Of a DNA stretch of 64,000 nucleotides, positions 34,507-47,000 are shown in pieces; position 1 is the stretch's first letter, and every line of letters begins with the position of its first letter. The notes below the pieces were generated by a model. The model was not told where the DNA came from. It ran no database searches and saw only the letters and a program-made list of their open reading frames with translations. The position numbers and the translations under genes were made by a program. Source of the stretch: Phyto melanocephala. Its lineage: Eukaryota; Arthropoda; Insecta; Diptera; Rhinophoridae. The stretch lies in assembly GCA_941918925.1 (NCBI GenBank), contig OW799233.1:141114223-141178222 (forward strand). The letters are read 5' to 3'.

Positions 34507-35833
34507 AACAAGTAAGAGTGCTATATTCGGCCTTGCCGAAACTAATAATACCCTTCACCATCATGTACATAGGTATAATTCCACATCGTAGCTTAACCTA
34601 TATTTCATGTTATACGCCATTTTTCTTTGTTATTTCCGTCGCCATCCTCGATTTTGAATTTTTACGTAGTTAACTGTATTCTACTAGTCAAGTCGTTTCA
34701 TTTGACACCCATATTGATGGGGTTAAAAAAAATTTGTTTCACCATTTTGTTTTAGACACCATCTTGGATTTTACATTTTTTAATAATTTACTGTATTCTC
34801 TAGTCAACCCTTTTATTTGATACCAATATTATGGCGGTTGAGGGGTTACATTTTAAAATACCAGATTTGACCCATATGTGACAGCGCATAGAGAAAGGGA
34901 CCTAATAAAAAAAAAATTTTCACTTTTTTTTTGTTTGATGTGGACAACATCGAAAGAGACCGATCCTAAGTGTTCCCTCCCAGAGATGCGCACTTTATAA
35001 AAGTGAACTCGACGATTCTAAGCGCAAATAGAAAGGGACCTAACGGTAAAATTTATTAATTTTTATTTTTCCCCTACTAAATTAACAAAATAACTTGATT
35101 TTACGAAACTACAAAAAGTTTATTTTTTTCCTTATGAACAATTTAAAAAAATAGAAAAATCATTAATCTTTAAAATGGCTCTCCTGAACAAACCCTGTTT
35201 TTACCCTTAGGTCCCTTTCTCTATGCGCTGTCAAATATATAAATTTATTGTCCGCCATTTTGTAGTGGCGGCCAACATGAATTTTAATTTTTTTTTATAG
35301 TGCGCTTGTCAAGTCCTTCAGATGATACCAATATTGACTCTCTCGGTTATCTAGAAACTAAAAAAAATTTATTTTCGTTTGTAAATTTTTGGAATATATA
35401 TATAAAAAAATTTTTTTTTGCCTATAACTTTACCGCTTATCCAAAATTTTTCACGAATATCTTTAGAGGCTTATTATATCTATAAATAGTAGCAAAGGTA
35501 CCTATAAATTATTCGATGGCTGAAAAATCTTAACTTTGGTGGTAAAAATATTGGAAAAAACAGAGGCAGTTGTGTTTATTTGCTAATATCTCAGAAAGGT
35601 TTGGGGCGTTTGTGCTGAATTTCAATAGAGATTCATTCCCGGTTATTTCCAAAAGACCATTCACAGATTTCAACCAACACACGGACAGACAGACAGACGA
35701 ACAGGGCCTAATCGACTCCTCTATTCATAAGCTTTCAGAAAATATGGGGTCAAAATGAAAATTGTAGAAATGACAAACGGATTGACAAAGCTATATATAC
35801 CCTTGTGCACCACAGGTGAAGGGTATAATAATC
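34507..35833 (-). repeat. Dispersed repeat family B, copy 3
   Basis: Full-length in reverse: AACAAGTAAGAGTGCTATAT, then a TTCGGCCTTGCCGAA hairpin and TACCCTTCACCATCATGTAC at the left, CACCACAGGTGAAGGGTATA at the right. At about 34878-35230 it contains an extra block bounded by two GACAGCGCATAGAGAAAGGG-type sequences in opposite orientation, absent from copy 1, so this copy carries its own internal insertion of about 350 bp. Confidence 0.75.
34878..35232. mobile_element. Small inverted-repeat insertion inside B copy 3
   Basis: Left GACAGCGCATAGAGAAAGGG (then ACCTAA) and right CCTTTCTCTATGCGCTGTC are perfect complements, enclosing about 355 bp. A further AAAGGGACCTAACGG motif lies inside at about 35033. 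Neighbouring B copies lack this block, so it is a separate insertion. Superfamily unknown. Confidence 0.65.
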
Positions 35834-35874
35834 AGCTGACGAATCAAAACTACCTGATGAATAAATTTGCCTTG

Positions 35875-38800
35875 CAGTTTTCCGAGCAAAAAAAAGACAT
35901 CAAACTATACATAAAAAAATTTTGTTAGAACAACAAATTAGCTTAAATCCAGCTTAATTGTACACAAAATATTCATTGATTTAGGACTGATAAACAATTG
36001 CAATTTGAATTTTTTTGTTAAATTTAATTACAATTTTTTCCTATACTCACAAAACTAGAAATGAGTTTAAAACGTATTCTAGTTAAAATTATTAATAAAA
36101 AAATTTCTTAAAATAGGTCTAAAATACAATTCATTTTCTTATAAATATATTCCTTTGTCTTTAAACATTTATTTGAATTTAGATTTAAATTTTGTTTTTT
36201 TTTTTTACTGAGTAATATTTTCGCATGGAAGGCTTTTTATTGCTGTATTGAATAAATAAGCAAACATAACCGAGTTCGAAAACCAGAAGAAAACGGATAA
36301 TAATTACATATCCTACAACAATTTTTTATTTATTTATTTTTTTGACCTCTCTAAGGTTTCAATCAATACTTATGCATAAATATAATGAATCACTTCACGT
36401 GTGGCTAAAACAAAAATTTTGTCAATGAATCGCTTAATTTACCCTTTAAAATTGTAATAGATTTAAAAAATATTTTAACAGTGTTGAATCAAACGTGCAG
36501 AAAAATATTTACAAGAACATACAAAAGATACACGAAAAAAATGTGATATTTTTATTTGTTTGGCGCTCTGTTGTCACAAGTTTTCTAGTTTTCTATTCTC
36601 ACCTTCCAATGGCCGATTTCGAAGCAAACAAACAACTAATGTAATTAATGACATACTTAAACCAAGGTATTTGAGTAATTTTCAAACAGTTCTTCGCGAA
36701 CTCTTGGATACATAACACTGAATCGAATTCGGTAATTGAAAAGTGAAAATTTTTCAAAATTTTACACCAAGGATATATACAATAATAAGTGAACTAAAAG
36801 GATTAATTGGATAAATTATGAAAGGATAGTGGAGGATACTAAAAATAAGCGTACTTGCTTCGTGTAAAATGAGCTTGTAAAATCAGAAAATAAAGAGATA
36901 CAAAAAAAGTAAAAAAAAATTAAATTTTTTATTATATAAAAGAAAAAAAAATATTTTTGCATTAACGAAACCATAAAAGTGTAACGAAATTTTATATTTA
37001 AAAAACCAATGGAATATGAAAGAAAAAAGTGAACATATTTACAAAAAAAATCTTAGTGAGAGAACAAAAGGACTCTTTTAAAATGAGTGTTTTTTCACGG
37101 CAAATTAAAGATTGATAGTGATTCAAACGTTATCCTGACTGTAAAAATCATTAAATTAAGATTATTCACACTAAACGCATCGCAATGAGTTTATCAAAAC
37201 CAATCCAAACCTTTTATTATATATTTGAATTTGCTTCAGAAAGTGGATATTACTACGACATTGAGAATATATTACGTATTAAAAATATTTTTTTTAGTTA
37301 TAATAAGACACTGAACAACATTACTTTATTGTATAATTATTCGTCTTGACTTGTGGTGCATTGTAGCTTTAAATTTTTTACTGCAATATCTTTAGACACC
37401 ACCTAAGCATATAAATGTAAACAACCTTTTCCAGTCACTTCCAAGAATTTCTTTTATTACAATATTAAAAATTGCATCGTTATATAGTTAACGCAGCAGC
37501 CTTTTCGTGTTAATGCTGATGTAAAAAAAAATGTTTTTTTAATTTTTAAATATAAAATGTATGTATATGGAAAAGAGTCTTGAACTAGTTCCGGACTAAT
37601 CATACCTTATATTTTCTATTTGGAAATAAATCAGAAAATATCAAAAATTCATTAAGTTTTAAATATTTTTTCAAAACTTAAATGTGTCTTAAATATTATT
37701 TACATAAATAAAAATTAAATGTCGTTCGATGGTAGTCGCATTCCTAAAGAATGACTGCAACGATTCTGCTGTTTTTTGTTTGTCTTTTGTTTGTTGTCAT
37801 AACTCAACTAAAGTTTCTACGGAAAGAAAAGTAATCCTTTCTTACTTTTATGCCCACTTTTTTAATATTTTTAAGATCGCAGAACGGCTAGGCCGATTTG
37901 TCTATTTATTTTAAAATAATCTAATCATTTAATCTATTTATTTTAATAATAATCATATGAACATTTTTTCTTCAAAATTAAAGTGGGCGTAGCATCTCCC
38001 ATACAAAATAAACAACACCTTAAGTCTTTAACATTCATGTGAGCAATTATAATAATAACTTGCATAGTTAAGCTTAAAAAAGGCGGGAAAATAAAAGTAG
38101 GCGTGGCAACTTTTTTTATGATATATCTGGAAAACTGTTATATCTATAATCCTTATACCTTGTATGCTTTACTTTAATTTTATTTGTCTTTAGCGAGCAG
38201 TAAACCGATGCGATCGGAGCAAAGAACAATTAGCTTGACATATTTGAGGAGCTTTAAATGATAGAGTTCTTAATCCTGGTATTGTACATTTAAATAAAAT
38301 TTTTCAATGCAATTTAATAAACAAAGAAGTTATATTTATAAGCTTTAAATTCTATATAATTGGCAGCGATATCTGTTTACTTTTACGGGTGCAAAATCGG
38401 TAGAATCAGAGTAGTGGTCATGGTACCCCCCAAACAACAAAAACATTTGATGTGATTTCTGAAAAAATCTTGTCTCTATTTGGTTTAAACTAAGCACGAG
38501 GTTCTTTTGATAACAATTTTCTTATTAGAAGCAAAAAGGGTAAGGATCGAGTAAGGCGAAAGGCTAACCTCAGGCCAATGAAATACTATTTATGACAATT
38601 ACCGCATACCTAACAAATATTGGCAGACAATATTAAGATCTATCTCCTAATGAATACAAATTCAAAAACTTTTTTGCAGTTAACAAATAGGTCCAGATTC
38701 TGCTAGTGAATAATAAAGATCATATTTAAATTTTATGGTTATGTGACATTATATTGTTATTAAATTTGATCATTACATTATTATTATATGGGATTATTTA

Positions 38801-39068
38801 ATGATAAGTTGCAGTCGGAACCAGTTAGCTGACTTTATTTATATGCAAACAGTTAAAAGTATAATTTGCAGAATCACATGTCTTAAAAAACCCCAAAAAC
38901 GTCAATTTATTTTTTTTAACCTTTTATAAATCATTTATTACCAAAAGAATCTGAAGTCTCAGTATGTCGCTCATTTACTTAAACAGTGTCATAACTCAAA
39001 AAACTTTTTTGTTATTAGTTTTTTTACAATGAAACAAAACCTAAAAACTAAAAAGTTTTTGTTATCAT
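35875..39068. other. Intergenic region upstream of trp
   Basis: Mostly AT-rich. A GTGGGCGTAGCATCTCCCAT motif at 37981-38000 and GTAGGCGTGGCAAC at 38096-38109 suggest a decayed Helitron or A-type fragment at about 37840-38150. No coding exon recognised. Transcription signals for trp probably lie in the last few hundred bases, but no TATA box could be assigned with confidence. Confidence 0.4.
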
Positions 39069-39102
39069 CCGGTTCAAGGCGAATCAATCCACCTTGAGCC
39101 GG
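39069..39102. promoter_or_regulatory. Inverted repeat upstream of the trp start codon
   Basis: Arms CCGGTTCAAGG (39069-39079) and CCTTGAGCCGG (39092-39102) pair with one mismatch around a 12-base loop, about 120 bases before the trp ATG. It is markedly more GC-rich than its surroundings. It may be a palindromic protein site or an RNA hairpin if transcribed. A splice acceptor-like TATTTTTTCAG ending at 39190 suggests a 5' UTR intron, so whether the repeat is promoter, UTR or intron is open. Confidence 0.4.
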
Positions 39103-39221
39103 GTTCTAATACATAGGTAAATTTTAGGTTTGACATTACCAAAGTAAAAGAGTGATATATACACACGTATGTATGTATATATTTTTTCAGAAATTAAACA
39201 AATTATAAATTGATCAAAACA

Positions 39222-41029
39222 ATGGCTACGGATCCAGAAAAAGGGAAAAATGAGGAAGATAACTATAATATACAATTTGCCGATGAGTATGTCTTGTCGG
39301 AAGAGGAGAAAACTTTTATATTGGCTTGTGAACGTGGTGATATAGCAGGTGTTAAGTCGTAAGTACCATATTAGTTCAAAACGAATGAAATTCTATAGGT
39401 TTTCTTTTGCGATTTTTTTTTTTTAGAATAATTGAAGAGCACAAGGGTACACCAGAAAAATTTAATATTAATTGTGTTGATCCTATGAATCGTTCGGCCT
39501 TAATATCGGCTATTGAAAATGAAAATTTTGATTTAATGATAGTTCTGCTAGAGGAGGGTATAGATGTAGGCGATGCTTTATTGCATGCCATTTCTGAAGA
39601 ATACGTTGAAGCTGTAGAGGAGCTATTACAATGGGAAGAATCACATCATAAAGAGGGTACACCATATGTAAGTGAAGTCTTTTCTTTTCTCTTTTCTCTT
39701 TTCCCTTTTTTTTTTTTTTTTTTTTGATTTTTTTGATTTGAACATTTTTTTTGATGATGCATAATGTTTTCTTTTTTTTTAAGAGTTGGGAAGCAGTTGA
39801 TCGCGCAAAATCGACGTTTACACCTGACATAACTCCCCTTATATTGGCAGCCCACCGCAACAATTATGAAATCTTAAAAATTTTATTAGATCGTGGTGCC
39901 ACTTTACCTATGCCTCATGATGTCAAGTAAGTCAGTGATAAATATTATTTTAAAGATATTTTCATAAAGCATGTTAGTGTCATGTAAATTATTAACACAG
40001 TATGTCTTTTAATGGGAAATGTTTTAATATTTAAAGGTTTCCATCCACTATAGTATTTTTTTTTTCAAAACTCATATGCCATTTTTAAGATTAAATAGAT
40101 ACACTTTTTATTCACATATGTTTGTTTTTTATGTACATAAGTTTGTTTGTAGACATAAAAAGACTAATGGCCTTAGAATAAGCATAATTCAATTTGTAAA
40201 CCGAAAAATATTTAGCCACCCATCACAGTTAAAACCATTGACAGTAAACCAAAATAGATATGATTTTTCTTTTAAATTCTCCCCCTTGCACATAGATGTG
40301 GTTGTGACGAGTGCGTAACATCACAAGAAAGCGACTCTTTACGTCATTCTCAGTCACGTATTAATGCATATCGTGCTCTATCGGCCAGTTCACTAATATC
40401 TCTTAGTTCACGTGATCCGGTTTTAACCGCTTTTGAACTTTCATGGGAATTGAAACGTCTACAGGCAATGGAATCCGAATTTCGTGCAGAATATGGAGTT
40501 AGTTAAATAATAATTAAAGAGTCAAAATATTATTTAAAAACTTTGTATGTTTTTTCTAGGAAATGCGTCAAGGTGTACAAGAATTTGTAACATCACTATT
40601 AGATCATGCCAGAACCTCAACAGAACTTGAAGTAATGTTAAACTATAATCATGAAGCTTCCCATGACATTTGGACTCCGGGCCAGAGACAGACATTGGAG
40701 AGATTAAAACTGGCCATTAAATATAAGCAAAAGACGGTATTTGTGACAATTTGAATTTAACTTAAGATGTTAAAAAATTTAATTTAATTTTTAGTTTGTT
40801 GCTCATCCCAATGTGCAACAACTGCTGGCCGCCATTTGGTATGAAGGTTTGCCCGGTTTTCGACGTAAACAAAGTTCACAACAAATTATCGAAGTTGCTA
40901 AATTGGGCTGTATGTTTCCCATCAATAGTATGAATTATCTAATGGCTCCCGAATCGGATGCTGGTAAATTTATGAGAAAACCCTTTGTCAAATTCATTTC
41001 GCACTCATGTTCTTACATGTTCTTTTTAA
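39222..41029 (+). CDS. trp: trp exons 1-6: ankyrin repeats, linker and start of S1
   Basis: These six closely spaced exons encode residues 1-379. Residues 40-175 contain ankyrin-type helices ([40 protein letters not shown]). Residues 176-360 cover the conserved TRP_2 linker ([40 protein letters not shown]). Exon 6 ends within the methionine codon of [11 protein letters not shown] in S1 (A in exon 6, TG in exon 7). Introns 1-5 are short (57-369 bp) and free of transposons. Confidence 0.93.
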
Positions 41030-44000
41030 GTGAGTACTGATTCAAAAAATTTATTATTTTAATTTTTCAAAATACATATCTATAGGTATTCTGCATCGCA
41101 AACGCAAAGCTTTACTTAAGAAGTTTTCATAAAGTATTTGTTTCTATTTGTACAAGTTTTTTGCATAAAAACTAAAAAAAGTATTTTTCGAACTTGAGGC
41201 CTATTGTAGAGTAACTTTTTATTTGGCAAGCCAGGATTTATCTTAATCTATTTTTTCAAAACGTTTGTGTAAAATTATGCCCATTTTGACTGAATGGGCA
41301 GATTGATGGAAAAAATGGCCCTTAAAATTAAAAATTCCAAATGCAGACCAATTTCGAAATGAAATATTAACTAATATTTAGATGAAATATGGCCTTAATT
41401 ATCGAAAACGGTTTGGTAATGATATGTTGTCCTAAATATAGAATGAAATTTCACTCCAAAAAATAGGTAAAAACTAAAAATTAAAATAATAATTTTAATA
41501 TTATTAATTCTATATCTATTTTAAACAAATTATAAATTCAGTAAAAAATTGTTAAGACTTAACTGAAAAGTGCTGTCTGCGGCTGTCGGGCGCAGGACTT
41601 TAAGCCTTTGTAAATTCTCAAGGCCTCGTTACTGTTACGTAAACGTTGCGGCTTCGTAAGCGATGTGTTAAAATTTAAATGTTGTTAGTTACTATGGAAA
41701 CGTAAAGGTGCTTTATTGCAATGTGATTATATTTTTGCTTAAAAATGTTGTTAATCGCTAAGTGTTTCATGGGCAACCACGCATGTCTTAAAATCAAATT
41801 TTTCAGGAGAGCTACAAAACCGTGTTAGTGCTGAACGATTTTTGAATATCCATAGAAGTTATGTTGTTATGCCATTAAAATAATCGGAATGGGTCTATCT
41901 TATTTGAGAAATTTTTAAAACCAAGTAAAGGCCGTTTAAAACCAAGCAATATGGCATTATTAACTCAAAATCGTATAAAATGAACATACGGGGTTGCGCA
42001 TGAAAACCACAGACTTTTTTAATAAAACATAAGTAAATAAATAGGGGTTTTTAATTTCAGAACAAGGAAATGAAGTTAAAATTTAGTATTAATAATTTTT
42101 AGAACTTTTAATAGAATAAGTCCAATTTAGTTTCAGTTCTTTAATTATTGCAGAAATATCATAACTATAAAATTTGGTTTAAAAATACTTTAAAAACTTT
42201 GAAACGAGCTCTTACATGACCAATATGAGCTTGGGGTTAAAAATAATATTTAAATAATATTTTTTGAGAAGTTTGGAAAACTTTCTATTTTTGTAACAGT
42301 TTTTTTTATACACAATTATTTTTATAAGCCAAGACAAGGCTTAATATCAATTGATAAGAACAAAACCTAATTTATACTCTGCTTATACGAAAAAACGGAG
42401 AGAAAATCAAATATTATCTGGTTCCCCCGCAACGCAACGTCACGTTTACGAAATAGTACCTTTTTACACATAAGTTCCTCAAGGAAAACGATTCAGCTGA
42501 TTAGGAAAATGTGCCATTAAAAGTAGGTAATTATACCCTTAACCTGTGGTGCACAAGGGTATATATAGCTTTGTCATTCCGTTTGTAATTTCTACAATTT
42601 TCATTTCCGACCCAATAAAGTATATATTTTCTGAAAGCTTATGAATAGAGGAGTCGATTAAGCCCTGACCGTCTGTCCGTGTGTTGGTTGAAATCAACTT
42701 TTAGAAGCAACTATATGTTCCCCAGATCTGTGTATGGTATCAATCTCTTGGAAATATCCAGGAATGAATCGCTATTGAAATTCAGCACAATCGCCCTATA
42801 AATATTTTTTTATTTTATTTTTTTATTTTACATATTATTTATATTTTTATTACTTTTTTATAATTTTTAAAAAAAATTTTTTTTTTAATTTTTTTTTAAA
42901 TTTTTTTTTAAATTTTTTTTTTTAAATTTTTTTTGTAATTTTTTTTTGTTTTTAATATATTTTATGTTTATTTTATTTTTGTAATTTTTTTTTAGAAACA
43001 CATACGTGAACTCAGTTATAATTTTAGAATGGTATGTTTTTTACATGTATGTACGTATTTTATATGAGATGAATGGTGATACAAACAATTGTTATTGCAT
43101 GACTACCCGTTGTGAAGGGTATATAAGATTCGGCACGGCCGAATATAGCACTGTTACTTGTTTTTGATCTTATTGATACATAAAAATTATCTGTCTGATG
43201 ACAACTCGTTATCGCTCGGAAGATGAATTTTTCTATGAGTTTGAAAGATTCACAATACTTTTTTAACGACAAATGCCTGCAAAAAGTAGTAGAAAAAACA
43301 CAAAAGACTTACAAAAATATTAAAACCTATTTATGATTTTAAACAAGTTTTTTTTTTTACAAATTGTTTTGCTTTTATAGTGTTACTTGGTGCTGCTTCA
43401 TTGCGAGTTGTTCAAATAACATTTGAGTTGCTGGCGTTTCCTTGGATGATTGAGATGCTAGAGGATTGGCGTAAGCATGAGAGAGGCTCTCTGCCTGGAC
43501 CAATTGAATTAGGCATAATTACGTACATATTCAGTGAGTTGATTTTGCATAAAATAAAATAAAACAAAATAATAATAAAAAATAATATAAAAACCTAAAA
43601 CCTCAAAGGTTTAATCTTTGGCGAATTGAAATCATTATATTCAGATGGTTTGTTTGAATACATTATGGATTTATGGAACATTGTCGATTTCATTTCGAAT
43701 ATGTTTTATGTTACTTGGATATTATGCAGAGCTACCGCCTGGATTATAGTGCATGTATGTATTTGAACTTTTAATTCTAAAACAATTTTCTTTAATTGAA
43801 TTCTTTTTTATGTAAAGCGCGATCTATGGTTTCGTGATATAAATCCCTACTTTCCCCGTGAACATTGGCATCCTTTCGACCCCATGCTGTTGTCGGAAGG
43901 TGCTTTCGCTGCTGGCATGGTATTTTCCTACTTAAAACTGGTACACATCTTTTCAATTAATCCTCACCTTGGACCTCTGCAAGTTTCATTGGGTCGTATG

Positions 44001-47000
44001 ATTATCGATATTATAAAATTCTTCTTTATTTACACTTTGGTACTATTTGCCTTTGGTTGCGGTCTCAATCAGCTGCTATGGTACTATGCTGAGTTGGAGA
44101 AAAACAAATGCTATCATCTGCATCCAGATGTGGCAGACTTTGATGACCAGGAAAAAGCCTGCACTATATGGAGAAGATTTTCAAAGTATGTTCGATATGG
44201 GGCCAAGGTTACAATACTAGGAATTTGAAATCATTTCTTAGAAAATTATTGAAAAATGTAGCTTTGTTTTTAGAAAATATTCCATAATAATTTTGCAAAA
44301 AATTTAGTTTTTTATTTGTTAGCGACAAATCGCATTCATTAAGTATTTATATTAGTATATGCCGAATCCTAAATACCCTTCAACAATTACTCACAAATCG
44401 ACAAAACATTTTGTTTGTTGTTGTAATGTGTGTAATAAACATATGATTGAAACAAAAAGTTTCTTGTTGTTAAAATGAATATGATTTATGATTATGCAAA
44501 CAAAGGGGCAACTCTTTTCCCAGCAAAAACTTTTTAAAATTGTGTAATACGTTGTCATTATTTCATACATTATATAGTAATGAGGAGTCGTTACCAACAT
44601 CATTATTTTAAAATGCAGAATACTGACATGTTGGAAATGACTTTCGTAAATACTTTTTTTAATAATTTCGTTAAACAGTAAATTTGCTTTATGCTTTCAA
44701 TGGACTTAATAAATAGTTTTAGAATTGCAACCGTATAAAAATATTCAGGTTCATCTGTAACTAGTAATTTGCTTGTTTTTTTTTTGTAAGTAAATACATT
44801 TGTAAGCAGGGGTTATGAATTTTGGGATTACTTGAACAAAAACCAACAAACAAAGTAAGAGCACTATTTTCGGCTTTGCCGAATTTGTAATACCCACCAC
44901 CAATTTTGTGTGCTTTTATAACACAAATTTTATTATTTTTTTGCTAACAGAAATCGCTATGGAATAATATTTTTTTAATTAAAATATGCATTACTTTCTT
45001 TGTGTAACTTCGATTTGTTATTAATTTATTTTTTTTTAATTTTATTCTTACAATAGAACATTAGGTATTTCTATAGTAGAAATAATTCTACTGACAATAA
45101 ATTACTTTGACACAATTTCTGCTAATGAACTGAACATATATATTTCAATATAGAGACCTTTATTCTTTCAAAACCTTTGTCTATAGAGAAATTATATGAA
45201 TTTAACACAACTCGTTATATAGAGCGTTAAAGTGGCCATGTAAGCTTCATAATTCATTAACCAACGACCTGTATATGTGAAATTTCATCATTATACCTCT
45301 AATTCTATCAGTTTTATGAGAATATTTCATAAAACCTTCTTCTAATCTTCTTCTTTAATAAAAAGCAAAACTATGTCAAATCTCGCCTTTTTAAAATGAA
45401 AAGATTTTCTTATAGCCATTTGATAGTGTCATCATACCTCTGGTTACATACGTTAGAGTGTCACAGAACAAGAATTTGGCCCTGTACCACGTTTCTGTAA
45501 ACTTTTGTTGTAACAGGCTTGACACTTCTTGCACTTTTTGTGCGAGGATAAGCACTTCTTATTAAGTAACAATAATCTTAAAATAGTGCTTCTTAGCACT
45601 TTTAAAAAATTATTTGGTATTAAGTTTTAAAGCTATAACCAATTCTTTATATACAATAAATACTTAACAGAAAATTATGACAGAAGTGGGCATGTCAAAG
45701 TAGTAGATATCTTGAAAAATCTCTGTCCACAGAGAAAAGTTTGTGAAATTTCAGTAACGTACATATAATTTTGTCAGTTTTATTATGTTTTCAATTTTTA
45801 ATATACCGAAAAAGACACTGTGCGGTATAAATTTTTGTACATTTTGATCTATAACTGCTTTTGTAATGTATAGATTTGTTGAATTTTCAGGAAGATATAT
45901 TTTTACTTAGGAAATATACTTACGAAATCTTATCGCCCAATGCGTTAAGATACAATTGATGTTAAAAGGATGTTGTTTTTTTTAACCTACTCTTGCATTA
46001 CCAGTTATAACTCTTTCCTAATATACCAATTTAGCCCATTTTCAGTACCAAACAAAAAGATGAATAGACTGACGGACATAGTGTGATCGAACTAAAATAA
46101 AAATCACGCCTTAGAAAATATATGTATACTTTATGAAATGATAAAATGAATATACCCCAACACTGTTTTTTTGATGGTGGGTATAATAACTAGTTGATGT
46201 GTATTGGCTAACTTACTTGGTAAGTAAAGACTTTGCTTGGTTGTTGTTGCAATGTGTTTTCTTATTATTTTTGCTTATATCTCAGTCGGAAATATATCGA
46301 TTCTGAAGGCTTTCAAAAAGCTAAATTGAGACCGCCTGTTATAAGGATTTAATAAAATAATAGATAAATATAATACTTGATTTAATCGCAAATGACTATT
46401 AGTGATATTAGAAATGTAACAGTCAACTCAGGTATGTACATATTAAATATAATTTTTGACAAATTAATTCGTGGCAAAGTTTTAACTAATACTATAGTGG
46501 ATCGTCATAAAGTCATATATTTTTTTAATATTGTTAATTAATTCTTTGGCCTTTAAAAATATTTTCATCCACATGTACAAAAATACATACATCAATGTAT
46601 GCATACATACATTCATATTTAATAACAAGACAAATACTTCTTTCTTTTACAATTCCAGTCTTTTTGAAACCTCACAATCTCTGTTTTGGGCCTCCTTCGG
46701 CTTGGTTGATTTGGTATCATTTGACTTGGCCGGCATTAAAAGTTTTACCCGTTTCTGGGCCTTGCTGATGTTCGGCTCTTATTCGGTAATAAATATTATC
46801 GTACTGCTTAACATGCTTATTGCCATGATGTCCAACTCGTATCAAATCATTTCCGAACGTGCTGATGTTGAATGGAAGTTCGCCCGTTCTCAGTTGTGGA
46901 TGAGCTATTTTGAAGATGGTGGCACTGTACCTCCACCATTTAACATGTTCCCTTCCGTCAAGTTGATGCGTAAGGCTTTTGGCAAGCAGCGACCAAAACG

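Larger units (their letters stand above)
33214..35874. mobile_element. MITE family F, copy 3, opened by insertions
   Basis: Left end CAAGGCATAAATATTCATCA at 33214, right end CCTGATGAATAAATTTGCCTTG ending at 35874 (given as CCTGATGAATAAA plus TTTGCCTTG). Interior F sequence survives in pieces: GCAGTTCGAAGAGAATTTTT after the left end, TTTAACAGCTGAAGTTAAAA at about 34470, and AATCAGCTGACGAATCAAAA at 35830. Between the pieces lie two B repeats and element G. A complete F is only about 205 bp, so over 2.4 kb here is inserted DNA. Confidence 0.65.

Noticed and set aside
39510..39863. Overlapping minus-strand frames of 117 and 69 codons
   Set aside because: Antisense shadows of trp exons 2-3 and the poly-T intron between them; no start context or domain.
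41636..42455. Possible inverted-repeat element in trp intron 6 (ACGTAAACGTTGCGG versus CCGCAACGCAACGTCACGTTTACG)
   Set aside because: The arms align only loosely and no second copy or target duplication was found.
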